Shown here piece by piece: positions 25,401 to 33,277 of a DNA stretch of 64,000 nt. The position numbers were made by a program, and so were the translations under genes. Source of the stretch: JBJMQS01 sp045802605. GTDB lineage: Bacteria > Planctomycetota > Planctomycetia > Gemmatales > Gemmataceae. Location of the stretch: NCBI GenBank assembly GCA_045802605.1, contig JBJMQS010000015.1, positions 62,001-126,000 on the forward strand. The letters are read 5' to 3'. The number at the start of each line of letters is the position of its first letter. Within the stretch, counting starts at the first letter, position 1. Under the pieces are notes generated by a model, which was not told the DNA's origin, searched no databases, and was given only the letters and a program-made list of their open reading frames with translations.

Positions 25401-25487
25401 GTCGCGATCAAATTTGGTTGGAGCAATCAGCGTGTCATTCATGTTGGCAGCTAAGAAGATTGTAGAAGGCAACGACGTTTTCAGCAT
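22419..25487 (-). CDS. putA: Bifunctional proline dehydrogenase / P5C dehydrogenase
   Basis: A 1022-residue enzyme that oxidises proline to glutamate in two steps. Residues about 90-440 form the FAD-dependent proline dehydrogenase barrel (VNVSVKLSSL, FVNFDMEQY, VWVRLVKGAYWDYE, FGSHNVRSIA, EFQALYGMAD and the RMYTPYGQLLPGMAYLVRRLLENT end). Residues about 490-1010 form the aldehyde dehydrogenase: IAPWNFPLAIY, AFTGSQAVG, IAEMGGKNATII, and the catalytic Cys in SGQKCSACSR. There is no N-terminal ribbon-helix-helix, so unlike E. coli PutA it should not repress its own gene. An alternative start at 25442 would drop 15 residues. The ATG at 25487 has a GGGGG-rich upstream stretch and is kept. Confidence 0.96.
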   Translation of the reverse strand: MLKTSLPSTIFLAANMNDTLIAPTKFDRDARALAYGREIFARLDRRGPTIFSTAWLDEQLMNLSMADENVKVQLFRFIDALPNLRDSDEVSGHLREYLGAAGPHLPAWARFGVKMLPRGGMAGRALAWTAQRSAKRMARRFIAGTTVPEAIDAVAALRKRTLAFTIDLLGEATITEEEATHYQKQYFDLLDGLSRAVNSWPGIDRIDTDAYGPIPRVNVSVKLSSLFSRFDPIAPENTSAAVRDRLRPILRMARRLGAFVNFDMEQYSYKAITLRIFREILDDSEFSDWPDVGIAIQAYLKETPADLAELLHWVEQRGTPVWVRLVKGAYWDYETIVAEMNGWEIPVFGRKWETDANYELCSRFLIENHQQLRPAFGSHNVRSIAHALAAADEHDLPPGAIEFQALYGMADPIADALVSLGQRVRMYTPYGQLLPGMAYLVRRLLENTSNESFLRASFTANKPEDELLVNPKQHRNGAPAAPAKNNQPSFINEPVTDFADEAAREKMAAALKTVGAKLGKTYPLVINGKRIQTKDTLDSVNPSRTQQLVGKVARATPEHAKQAVEAAQAAFEKWREVDAKERIALMRRAAQKMRARHFEFCSWITYESAKNWREADVEVGECIDFLNFYADDMERIANWRHLAIPGEDNEYVYEPRGVTVVIAPWNFPLAIYTGMVAAAIVSGNTVIGKPAEQSSVVGFVVQELLEEAGLPPGVLNYLPGFGEEIGPTLIEHPDTAVIAFTGSQAVGTHINAEAANMKPGQQHVKRVIAEMGGKNATIIDADADLDEAVLGVLQGAYGYSGQKCSACSRAIVHEKVYDTFVHRLIEATKSLKIAPSDDPTCDVGPVIDEESRQRILKYIEKGKQEAKLAYAGDVGPLKDQGTFVAPHVFVDVKPDAVIAREEIFGPVVAVMKAKDFGEALKTAVNVPYALTGAVYSRSPDNIATARRRFRVGNLYINRKCTGAYVYRQPFGGFKLSGIGSKAGGPDYILQFMVPRTITENTMRRGFAPTAASADPSPGGGIA

Positions 25488-25588
25488 ATGAGGCCCCCTA
25501 AGTATCGTTATTTCTATCGGTTACGTCGTTTCGCAAAATCGTCCGCTCGCGGTTGTCAGTGGCTCGCTTTACGGTTATTTCTCGCCGA

Positions 25589-26479
25589 ATGATTACTTCG
25601 CCGACCATATATCGAGTCTTGCTGCCACTCGTCATCGCCGCGAGTTTGGTGGCCGCAGAGCCTGCACTGAAGTCGCAAGTACTTGTGCTCGTTGGCGGGG
25701 GCGTCATGGAAGGCGACATTGAACGACTCGGAGATCGCTATCGAATTCGTCGCGGCGATAGTGAGACGAAACTGCCGGCTGAACAGGTTCTATTTGTGGC
25801 TGAGGATTTGAAATCAGTTTATCGCGTTCTTGAGGAACGAGTGCCTCCCGATAATTCCGAAGAACACCTCAAGCTCGCTCGTTGGTGCTTTACCAATCAT
25901 CTGCGGGACGAAGCAATCACGCAAGCTAATATTGCCGTGCGGTTAGCGCCCAGATCAACGCAGGCGCAGGTTTACTTGCGACATTTGCAAAATGCCGAGA
26001 CGCCATCGACGCCGCCTCCAGCAAAAGCGGAATCGACCGTTGCGAAATCAACTGACATCGAATGCTCGGCCGAAGCCATGCGACTATTTCATGCGAAAGT
26101 GCAACCGATCTTGAACAACACCTGTGCGGCATGCCACGTCGGCAATCGCGCCGGATCATTTGAATTGCACCGAAGCAACGACCCGACCGCGGATGAAGCC
26201 TTCAACGTGGCCGCTAGTTTGAAACAAGTGAATCGAAGCAACCTGAGGCAAAGCCCGCTTCTGGTCAAGGCGACGACCGCGCACGGCAATTCCAATCGGC
26301 CGCCCATCAAGGATGCGAATGCGCCAGCATTCAAATTTGTTGAGCAATGGGTCAAGCTGGCCACATTAGAAAATCACGCCCCACCTGCGACCGCCTCGGC
26401 CAACGTGGGAAGCGTTTCGAAATTAACTGCTGGAGCGAAGGATCCATTTGATCCCGAGATCTTCAATCGAATCAAGTAG
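25589..26479 (+). CDS. Exported protein with CxxCH haem-type motif
   Basis: About 296 residues with a signal peptide (TIYRVLLPLVIAASLVAAEPAL). The N-terminal third has a small-domain look (VLVGGGVMEGDIERLGDRYRI). A short helical repeat (LARWCFTNHLRDEAITQANIAVRLAP) resembles a TPR. Near residue 180 lies NTCAACHVGNRAG, a haem c attachment motif within the sequence style of planctomycete cytochrome domains (VQPILNNTCAACH). The C terminus is low-complexity. A TTG at 25553 gives 12 more residues; ATG 25589 gives the better signal peptide. It probably lies outside the inner membrane and carries one haem, possibly in electron transfer. The partner protein is not apparent. Confidence 0.75.
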   Translation: MITSPTIYRVLLPLVIAASLVAAEPALKSQVLVLVGGGVMEGDIERLGDRYRIRRGDSETKLPAEQVLFVAEDLKSVYRVLEERVPPDNSEEHLKLARWCFTNHLRDEAITQANIAVRLAPRSTQAQVYLRHLQNAETPSTPPPAKAESTVAKSTDIECSAEAMRLFHAKVQPILNNTCAACHVGNRAGSFELHRSNDPTADEAFNVAASLKQVNRSNLRQSPLLVKATTAHGNSNRPPIKDANAPAFKFVEQWVKLATLENHAPPATASANVGSVSKLTAGAKDPFDPEIFNRIK

Positions 26480-26524
26480 CCTTCCCACCTACAAGCTTTG
26501 GTAAACTCGCATGCGGAATTAGGA

Positions 26525-27643
26525 CTATTTTCGAGTCGGCGGCCGGCGATGCCGCAGGACCAATCGCCGCGTGGGCCGGTCGTGTTCATCCTCGATATCG
26601 CCGACGATTTCCTCCATAACGTCTTCCAATGTGATCATGCCGACGATTTTGTCCTGAGCGTCACGGACCAGCGCCATTGGTTTGCGGGATTTTTTCAACA
26701 GCTTTAGCGCGTTGGCAATGGACTCGTCTGGGTCAAGATACGTCGCCGGATAAATCGCGTCTTCCAACACGACAACACCGCGGAGGCTGAACAGGTAAAA
26801 GAGATCTTTGGTGTTGACGATGCCCACGACTTTGTCAGGCGTGCCATCATAGACCGGCATACGTGTATGCGCTCCCGAGCGGACCGCTTCGAGAACCTGC
26901 TCGGGCTTTAAGTTGATATCGAGCATGCCGATCTTCTCGAGCGGCACCATGCAGTCGCGAACGGTCTTGTTCGCTAGCTCGAAAACGTTTTGCACGATGT
27001 CGGCCTGTTCCTCGCCAAGGATGCCGGCCTCTTCTGTATCCTCGATCAGGAGTTGCAACTCCTCGACAGAATGCACCATGTCCGCGCCACCGGCGGGCTT
27101 GAATCCAAAAAATCGCAAGATTGAATTCGCGGAGACGTGCATCATCCAAATGACCGGCCGGCTGATTTTCACAAACACCAAGAGTGGCTGCGCGAGCAGG
27201 AGGGATGTGCGATCGACCGATTGCAACGCCAGAGTTTTCGGGACTAATTCGCCGAAGACGACGTGCATGAACGTGATGGCCGCAAATGCGATGATCGTAG
27301 CCGTCCCGTGAACGGTAAGTGCCGCCCACACGTGCGGAAGCCAACCGAAGAGTGGCTCCAACAGATACGCCATCGCCGGCTCTCCGACCCAGCCGAGGCC
27401 GAGGCTGGCCAGCGTGATGCCAAGCTGCGTCGCGGCGATGGTTCGATCCAGCCGGAGCGTGGCCTCTGCGACCGCTTTGGCGCCGAGCCGACCGAGTTTG
27501 ACCATCTCTTCGACTTTGGTCCGGCGAATGGCGACCAGGGAAAACTCAGCCGCCACGAAAAAACCGTTGAGCGCGACCAGGCCCGGCACGGTCAGCAAAC
27601 CGAGCAAAGACCAAACCCAGGACGATTCGTGCACGGAATCCAC
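26525..27643 (-). CDS. DUF21 (CNNM)/CBS-pair membrane protein, CorC/HlyC type
   Basis: A 372-residue protein of the CNNM/HlyC family linked to magnesium/cobalt homeostasis. The N-terminal DUF21 region (about 10-190) has three to four transmembrane helices and the typical ALNGFFVAAEFSLVAIRRTKVEEM motif, followed by FGELVPKTLAL. A CBS pair follows (about 205-350: VRDCMVPLEKIGML, RMPVYDG, VVGIVNTKDLFYL, KIVGMITLEDVMEEIVGDI). The usual C-terminal transporter-associated CorC_HlyC domain is absent; the protein ends within a basic tail of about 15 residues. The GTG start has no clear ribosome binding site. Transport of divalent cations is inferred from the family only. Confidence 0.88.
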   Translation of the reverse strand: MDSVHESSWVWSLLGLLTVPGLVALNGFFVAAEFSLVAIRRTKVEEMVKLGRLGAKAVAEATLRLDRTIAATQLGITLASLGLGWVGEPAMAYLLEPLFGWLPHVWAALTVHGTATIIAFAAITFMHVVFGELVPKTLALQSVDRTSLLLAQPLLVFVKISRPVIWMMHVSANSILRFFGFKPAGGADMVHSVEELQLLIEDTEEAGILGEEQADIVQNVFELANKTVRDCMVPLEKIGMLDINLKPEQVLEAVRSGAHTRMPVYDGTPDKVVGIVNTKDLFYLFSLRGVVVLEDAIYPATYLDPDESIANALKLLKKSRKPMALVRDAQDKIVGMITLEDVMEEIVGDIEDEHDRPTRRLVLRHRRPPTRK

Positions 27644-27714
27644 GGCAAACCACAGGGGTCAGAGGCTGCCGATCGCGAGACGCAATGGAAGCAATTTTCG
27701 GGCCAGCGATGCGG

Positions 27715-29847
27715 CTACTTCGGACCCGGTTGCACGTATTTGGTGATCCAACCAAAAACTTCCTTGTGCCAATATTGGCTATTTGCCGGTTTGAGGACCC
27801 AGTGGCCTTCATCGGGGAAATTAATGAACCGTGACGGAACGCCTTGCCGTTGAAGCGCTGTGAAAAGCTCGATGCCCTGCCCCACGGGACATCGGAAATC
27901 CAGATCGTTGTGGACCACGAGCATCGGCGTTTTGAATTTGCCGAGGTTGCCCGCATAGCGATGCGGCGAGTGTTTCTCGTAGCTCTCCCGATCAGCGCCC
28001 CAAGGGGGACCCTTATGTTCCCATTCGTCGAACCAAATTTCATCAGTCGTCGCATACATGCTGTCGAAGTTGTAGACGCTGCAATGAGTGATCAAGCACT
28101 TGAACCGATTGGTTTGCGTCGCGAACCAGTCAACCATGTAGCCGCCGAAGCTGGCACCGGCCGCCGCGATGCGGTCCTTGTCCACGTACTCAAGCTTCTC
28201 GAGAAAATCGACGCCCTTCATCAGATCGTCGTAACACTTGCCGCCCCAATCACCAGTAATCTCATCAACGAACTTTTGGCCAAAGCCGGTCGAGCCGCGC
28301 GGATTTGGGAGGGCAACCACATAGCCCTGCGCCGCCCACAACTCGGGGCACCAGCGGAAGCTCCAGCCGTCTTCCCAAGCCCCTTGCGGCCCACCATGAA
28401 CGAGATAGGCGACGGGCCACTTCTTGGTGCGATCAAAATTCGGCGGCTGCAAAATCCACATTTGCATCGAACCACCCTGCAACGGAATTTGCACACTCGT
28501 CGGCTGCGGCAGATTCAACTCGTTTAAGAGTGAGTCGTTGACTTTGCTGAGATTGCGCGGATTGGCCGACTTCAGTTCCCCGCCGCTTGCAAACACTTCC
28601 GCGGGCCGCGTCAACTTGGCATTCGTGAATGCCATCGCCTTTCCGTCGTGACTTGCTGACAGCGAACCACACGCGCCATCGCCTGGTATAAGCGCGTAGG
28701 AACCCGGCGAACTTACCGAGAGATAATGCAAAGGCTTTCGACCACCGTCGTCAGCAAGAAAGACAATGGAATCGTTACCCGCCCAACAAAATTCCTCGAC
28801 GGATCGATCCACGTTCGGTGGCATAATGTTGCGCGGCTTGCCAGTCCAAGACCCGTCTGGCTTACACGTCACAACAAACAAGTCCCATCGGTCAGCTTCG
28901 TAGCCGGCCTGCTTTTGAGCACGATACGCCAACGTGCTCCCGTCGGGTGAGAATGCTGGAGCGCCATCGGCCGCCAAGTTATTGGCGGTTAGGCTGGGCC
29001 AATCAGTTGAAGTGTTCTTAATGTTGACTCGGCACAGATCGTGATTTGTGCTCCAGGCCTCACCCTGTGCGGGAACGGCCGTGAAGATTAGGTGCGTGCC
29101 GTCGGGAGAGAAGCAAAAATCATCGCCCACGCTGAATGTCGTGGAAGTGGGATAGCCATCGCGATCACCCGGAGTGACGTCCCGCGGAGCGCCGTCGGCC
29201 TGCAGTCCTTGCCCGTTACCTTTGACATCAATCACAAACAAATGCTGTCGCTTGTCTTCGACCCACGAGTCCCAATGTCGGTAAAAGAGCCGGTTGAAGG
29301 CGCGGGCCTTCACCGGGCTCTTTTGGATTTGCTCCATCTTCTCTTTGTTCAGCTTGTCGCTTTCCGCAAATGGTTTGGTTGAGAATTCGGGATAGACCGC
29401 CGAGACAAAAGCAACGTGCGAACCATCGCGCGACCAGATGCTGTTGCTGGCTTCGGTCGCAATCGTGGTGAGTTGCTGAGCCTCGCCGCCCGACAGGTCA
29501 ATTGTCCAGAGTTGGTAACTGCCAGAGCGATTTGATTCAAACAGGATTCGCTTGCCATCAGGCGACCAGCGAGGATGCTTGTCCTTTTTGTCTGTCGTCG
29601 TGAGTTGCCGTGCTGGCGATTGACCATCCACGGCCGCGATCCAGAGATTGCTCGTGGTCTTATTCTCCCCGACGTCCGTGATCCGCATCACGGCATAGAC
29701 GACCTGGCTGCCGTCTGGGCTGATCTCGGGGTCAGAGACGCGCTGAAATTTGTAAAGATCGTCGAGCGTCATCGTCCGCTTTTCGGCGGCCGGCAGTGAA
29801 TTGGTGAGGGTCATGATTGTTAAGAGTGTGCCAATAGCGCAGCGCAT
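27715..29847 (-). CDS. Exported S9 family prolyl-oligopeptidase-like peptidase
   Basis: About 710 residues. A signal peptide (RCAIGTLLTIMTLTNSLPAAEK) precedes a WD/TolB-like beta-propeller (SPDG repeats at about 45-400: ISPDGSQ, WSPDGKR, FSPDGTH, FSPDGST) and an alpha/beta hydrolase domain. The catalytic triad is visible at roughly Ser566 in GASFGGYM, Asp650 in HNDLDFRCP and His682 in DEGHW. Such enzymes cleave short peptides, often after proline, in the periplasm or at the surface. A GTG at 29871 would add 8 residues; the ATG at 29847 gives a clean signal peptide and is chosen. It sits in a row of minus-strand genes with uneven gaps, so it is probably transcribed alone. Confidence 0.92.
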   Translation of the reverse strand: MRCAIGTLLTIMTLTNSLPAAEKRTMTLDDLYKFQRVSDPEISPDGSQVVYAVMRITDVGENKTTSNLWIAAVDGQSPARQLTTTDKKDKHPRWSPDGKRILFESNRSGSYQLWTIDLSGGEAQQLTTIATEASNSIWSRDGSHVAFVSAVYPEFSTKPFAESDKLNKEKMEQIQKSPVKARAFNRLFYRHWDSWVEDKRQHLFVIDVKGNGQGLQADGAPRDVTPGDRDGYPTSTTFSVGDDFCFSPDGTHLIFTAVPAQGEAWSTNHDLCRVNIKNTSTDWPSLTANNLAADGAPAFSPDGSTLAYRAQKQAGYEADRWDLFVVTCKPDGSWTGKPRNIMPPNVDRSVEEFCWAGNDSIVFLADDGGRKPLHYLSVSSPGSYALIPGDGACGSLSASHDGKAMAFTNAKLTRPAEVFASGGELKSANPRNLSKVNDSLLNELNLPQPTSVQIPLQGGSMQMWILQPPNFDRTKKWPVAYLVHGGPQGAWEDGWSFRWCPELWAAQGYVVALPNPRGSTGFGQKFVDEITGDWGGKCYDDLMKGVDFLEKLEYVDKDRIAAAGASFGGYMVDWFATQTNRFKCLITHCSVYNFDSMYATTDEIWFDEWEHKGPPWGADRESYEKHSPHRYAGNLGKFKTPMLVVHNDLDFRCPVGQGIELFTALQRQGVPSRFINFPDEGHWVLKPANSQYWHKEVFGWITKYVQPGPK

Positions 29848-29919
29848 GGGTAGTTCCGTGAGAGAGCCCACAGAGGAAGGAATGGCTTTTGTTTTATGGG
29901 AGTTGGAAAAGGCACCAAG

Positions 29920-29940
29920 CCCACCCGTTACGAGGGTGGG
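29920..29940 (-). terminator. Hairpin downstream of the TPR-like gene
   Basis: CCCACCC (29920-29926) pairs with GGGTGGG (29934-29940) around a 7-base loop. It lies immediately after the stop of the minus-strand gene ending at 29941. On that strand the stem is followed by CTTGGTGCCTTTTCC, only a loose T-rich tail. A weak rho-independent terminator is the likely role. Confidence 0.4.
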
Positions 29941-30708
29941 TTAACGTGATTCGGCAATTGCCAGATACAGACGACCTAAGTGGTGCCAGCCACTGGACTC
30001 AGCAAGCATTGCGACGGCGGCTTTGAAGTGTTTTGCTGCGAACCGTACATTGGGACCAACTAGCTCGGCAACGCCTCGGTTGAACAGTACGGGTGCGGAA
30101 TCTGGCAGAGAATACCAAATTGGGACTGCCTGCTCGAAGAAACCTCGCTCCCAAAGCACCGTCGCTCTTTCGTTCGCCCATGCGTCGCTCAGATGAGGCG
30201 GAACCATCGATTGCTTAGCTTGAATCAACTGTTCGGCCTTCTCGTAATCGCCCGTCATTCGAGCCATACCGACTGCAAGAAACCAGGAAACCGGATCGTC
30301 GGAAGCAGCACTCTTCGCGAGGAATTGGCTGATCGCGGTCTCGTCGATCATCGCGGGGCGGTTCCCGGCGGCGGCCGCAGGTCCCACTTGCAAGAGTGCG
30401 GGCAGATCGCGAACGGCTTGCGGAAAGTTGCCCACGGCCATTGGCAGTGCCAGGGCGGATGGCAAAGCGGCCACCAACGTTGACCAAACTTCAGGAATGC
30501 GCTTTGGCGGCTTGACGCTCGAAACATTTGAAGTCAGTGCTTCGAATGCACCTTCCCACGCGACTACAGAATCAACTGCCTGGCTGGGCACCGCATCGTA
30601 AGGCTCGATCCCGCTGCACGAGGTGGATGCGACACCGGTTGTACCCTGACGGGCCAAAAAAGCTGCCATCAGCTCATCAATCCCCGGTTGGCGATCGTTA
30701 TTAGACAC
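29941..30708 (-). CDS. TPR-like protein, function unknown
   Basis: A 255-residue soluble protein without a signal peptide. The second half is helical and has TPR-like spacing (WFLAVGMARMTGDYEKAEQLI, ATVLWERGFFEQAVPIWYSL, APVLFNRGVAELV, WHHLGRLYLAIAES), suggesting a protein-interaction fold. The N-terminal part (PGIDELMAAFLARQG) is less ordered. The GTG start at 30708 follows GAGGT by 5 bases. I find no enzymatic motif. It is separated from the HEAT-repeat gene upstream by a good terminator, so it has its own promoter. It may be a planctomycete-specific scaffold. Confidence 0.7.
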   Translation of the reverse strand: MSNNDRQPGIDELMAAFLARQGTTGVASTSCSGIEPYDAVPSQAVDSVVAWEGAFEALTSNVSSVKPPKRIPEVWSTLVAALPSALALPMAVGNFPQAVRDLPALLQVGPAAAAGNRPAMIDETAISQFLAKSAASDDPVSWFLAVGMARMTGDYEKAEQLIQAKQSMVPPHLSDAWANERATVLWERGFFEQAVPIWYSLPDSAPVLFNRGVAELVGPNVRFAAKHFKAAVAMLAESSGWHHLGRLYLAIAESR

Positions 30709-30770
30709 AATTCACCTCGACACTGGATTCCGTTCTACCGTCAAAACGCCACGCCGCTGGCGGCTTGCGC

Positions 30771-30804
30771 AAAAAGTTGCCCGGATCTGAAGTCGATCCG
30801 GGCA
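30771..30804 (-). terminator. Rho-independent terminator of the HEAT-repeat gene
   Basis: On the minus strand TGCCCGGATC (30804-30795), a 7-base loop and GATCCGGGCA (30787-30778) form a perfect 10-bp stem. The stem is followed by ACTTTTTG. It lies 25 bases past the stop of the HEAT-repeat gene and is the clearest classic terminator in the window. Confidence 0.8.
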
Positions 30805-30828
30805 GGTAAGTCCTTAAGCGCAAATCAC

Positions 30829-33225
30829 TTAATCCTCTTCCTCTTTCTTAGGCGCCTCTTTTTTGGCAGGGGGAGCGGCCGGTTCAGCAGGCTTCGCCGG
30901 AGTAGCCTCGGCTATGGGAGCCTGGTACCGCTGCAGGCGATCGCCGGTCTTCACGCGGCCCGCAGCGCCAACAACGGCCGCCACTTTGCCACGCAGCACT
31001 GGTTCCTTGGTTTCGGCCGCCAGCGATTCTAAACTCGCGATCTCGTCAGCGCTCAGGACCATTCCGAAACGCTGGATATGGTTCACGAGATTTTCGGCGG
31101 CGGCGATTCGCAGCTCTGGCGAACGCTTGTTGTCGAGCACGAGCGCCGCCAAATCGATCTGGGCCTCGCGGCCCGGCAAGCGCCCAACGACATCGATCGC
31201 TGGTCGAGCCAATGGCTCCACGCGCAACGTTTGGCGAATGGTGGCACCCGCGGGAGCTAAGTCAAATCCCGCTGCTGCATTGAAGGCCATTTGGCGATAC
31301 AGCTCGATGGCGGTCGCGGCATATCGGTGCTTCTCCGCCGAGCTAAGCGTTTCAGACTTGCCGGCCGGCTCTTGAGCGAACGCGGTCTTCACGATGGCTT
31401 CCGTCAGCGGTCCTCGCACAACCGCGACGTTGCGCCAGCCTTCGGCCAGGCGATGCACCCGCGTCTCAATGGCAATCGCTTGTTTGATTTCATCTTCGCG
31501 AAGCGTCGTCGTTTGATAGGTCGATCGCTTGAGCCGAGCCTCCATTGCCGTCGAGGCGAAGGCGTCGCGTGGCGTTGGTGTAAATATCACGCGCAGCCGC
31601 AGCGCGGCCGCGCTTGTGTCGCCGCGAAGCACCGCCAGCATGTCGGGCAGCATCAGATCGGCCACCGCGGAGTCCATCGCAATCACGTCGATGTCGGCAG
31701 CACGTTGAATTCGGCGGATCGCCTCCTGGCCCGTGCGGACAGCCACGACGTCGTAGCCCGCCGTTTGGAACAACTTGGCCAAGTTGGCGGATTCGACACG
31801 ATCCAACCAAACGAGTAACACACGCGGTTTGGCGGACTGCCCTGATTCTGACTCGACAGCTAGGGCCTGCCGCAACGTTTCCACGACTTTCGCAGTCACA
31901 CCGCTGGCCCCGGGGTTAGGCAAGCGTGCGATTGCAACGGCCGCCGCGAATTGGACCCGGCGATCAGGATAGTCGAGAGCACGCTGGAGTACACCTGGCC
32001 GGCCCCGTGACGAGAGGGCGGCCGAAACTTCGGCTCGCTCGCCGAGGACCTGGGTGACACCTAGGGCCACCGCGGTCTTGTTTTCAAGCAACGCCTGATC
32101 AAGGGTTGCAATCAGAGCGCTTACATCAGCTGTCGCCAGGATATCGTGCGCGGCAGGCTGGGAGATCGCCAGCGAATTATCTAGGCCGCCGCGCTCAAAC
32201 GCCTTTTCGGTGGCGATGCTCAGAAACGCAACCTGGGCGGCTTGGTCATTGGGATCCAGTTCCAAAGCCCAGCGAGCATATCTCAACCCGAAGTACTCTT
32301 CGGCCTGAGTCGCAGTCACAGTCGCGAGTACGATTTGATCCCGATCATATCGCCACAGAGGCACGGTATCCGGGCTCACGAACTGCGCCTGGTGCTTGTA
32401 GAATCGCAGCGCCGCTTCGGTGAGTTCGGTCTTCGCGGGCCGCAATGCAGATGGCGACACCGCGCGAAGGCGAGCCAACAGCGTCCGAGCCATCAGGCGC
32501 ACTTCCGGCGATTCCTTTGATGAGGCCGCGAGATAGTCGAGCGTTGGAAGCGGATTCAATTCGGTCCGCGCAGGCAATGTGGCCACGTCCGCTCGCTCGC
32601 CCAATGCCGCCAGCAACTGCGTTTTCAACACCGCATCGTTCATATCCATCGCGGCCAAAACCGGCGCGACCGACGCTTCGGGCAGGAGCGGGAAAACCGT
32701 CAGGAGGTTGACGCGGTCGGAAGGGTCGGTTTCAGCTCGCAATGCCGCCACCAACTGCGGGACAGCTCGTGCACCGGATCGTTGCAATTCTCGAATCGCA
32801 AAAGCGCGCTCTTCGGGGGTTCCACGCAGATTGCCAATGAATCGAGTGATGCGGCCGACGTCACCGAGCTTTTTCTCGAGCGCGCCGGTCACCCGCTTAA
32901 TGACTTCTTCGGTGTTTTTCTTGGCTTCAGTTTGCACCGCGGCTTCCGACGACCAGACCGGCACATTGCGCAAACGGAGAAATGAAGCGAGCCCATCTTT
33001 GGCTTCAAGATCGAGCAAATCTTGATCGCTCGGATTGGACGCGAGGAAGCCCTTCAAGTAATACGCCGCCGCGTCATATTTGCCCGTGTTGAGATCGAAT
33101 TGAACAGCCCGCCAAAATTCCGCCGCGTTTTTCGGAGGCTCAATCCGTTCGTCTTGGGCGCGACTCTGAGAAGTACCAAAGGCTAGAACCAAGACGGCCA
33201 CGATCCATTTGCTAGCACGGGACAT
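30829..33225 (-). CDS. Exported HEAT-repeat protein with receiver-like segment
   Basis: A 798-residue protein with a signal peptide (KWIVAVLVLAFGTSQSRA, cut before QDERIEPP). Residues about 125-440 form HEAT/ARM-type repeats (REL...GARAVPQLVAALRAE, LLTVFPLLPEASVAPVLAAM, LQRALDYPDRRVQFAAAVAIARL). Residues about 467-580 look like a CheY receiver: RVLLVWLDRVESANLAKLFQ, then VIAMDSAVADLMLPDML with Asp518 at the acceptor place and a helix-rich end. More HEAT-like helices follow, and the tail is Pro/Ala/Lys/Glu-rich (PPAKKEAPKKEEED). A receiver fold behind a signal peptide is odd, since ATP-driven phosphorylation is cytoplasmic. GGAGG lies 5 bases before the ATG. The gene has its own terminator. 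It may be a large envelope scaffold. Confidence 0.8.
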   Translation of the reverse strand: MSRASKWIVAVLVLAFGTSQSRAQDERIEPPKNAAEFWRAVQFDLNTGKYDAAAYYLKGFLASNPSDQDLLDLEAKDGLASFLRLRNVPVWSSEAAVQTEAKKNTEEVIKRVTGALEKKLGDVGRITRFIGNLRGTPEERAFAIRELQRSGARAVPQLVAALRAETDPSDRVNLLTVFPLLPEASVAPVLAAMDMNDAVLKTQLLAALGERADVATLPARTELNPLPTLDYLAASSKESPEVRLMARTLLARLRAVSPSALRPAKTELTEAALRFYKHQAQFVSPDTVPLWRYDRDQIVLATVTATQAEEYFGLRYARWALELDPNDQAAQVAFLSIATEKAFERGGLDNSLAISQPAAHDILATADVSALIATLDQALLENKTAVALGVTQVLGERAEVSAALSSRGRPGVLQRALDYPDRRVQFAAAVAIARLPNPGASGVTAKVVETLRQALAVESESGQSAKPRVLLVWLDRVESANLAKLFQTAGYDVVAVRTGQEAIRRIQRAADIDVIAMDSAVADLMLPDMLAVLRGDTSAAALRLRVIFTPTPRDAFASTAMEARLKRSTYQTTTLREDEIKQAIAIETRVHRLAEGWRNVAVVRGPLTEAIVKTAFAQEPAGKSETLSSAEKHRYAATAIELYRQMAFNAAAGFDLAPAGATIRQTLRVEPLARPAIDVVGRLPGREAQIDLAALVLDNKRSPELRIAAAENLVNHIQRFGMVLSADEIASLESLAAETKEPVLRGKVAAVVGAAGRVKTGDRLQRYQAPIAEATPAKPAEPAAPPAKKEAPKKEEED

Positions 33226-33277
33226 GGAGGCCTCCGAGTGCGCTCAGGCGTGCGAGATTATTGCGGGACGATTCATG

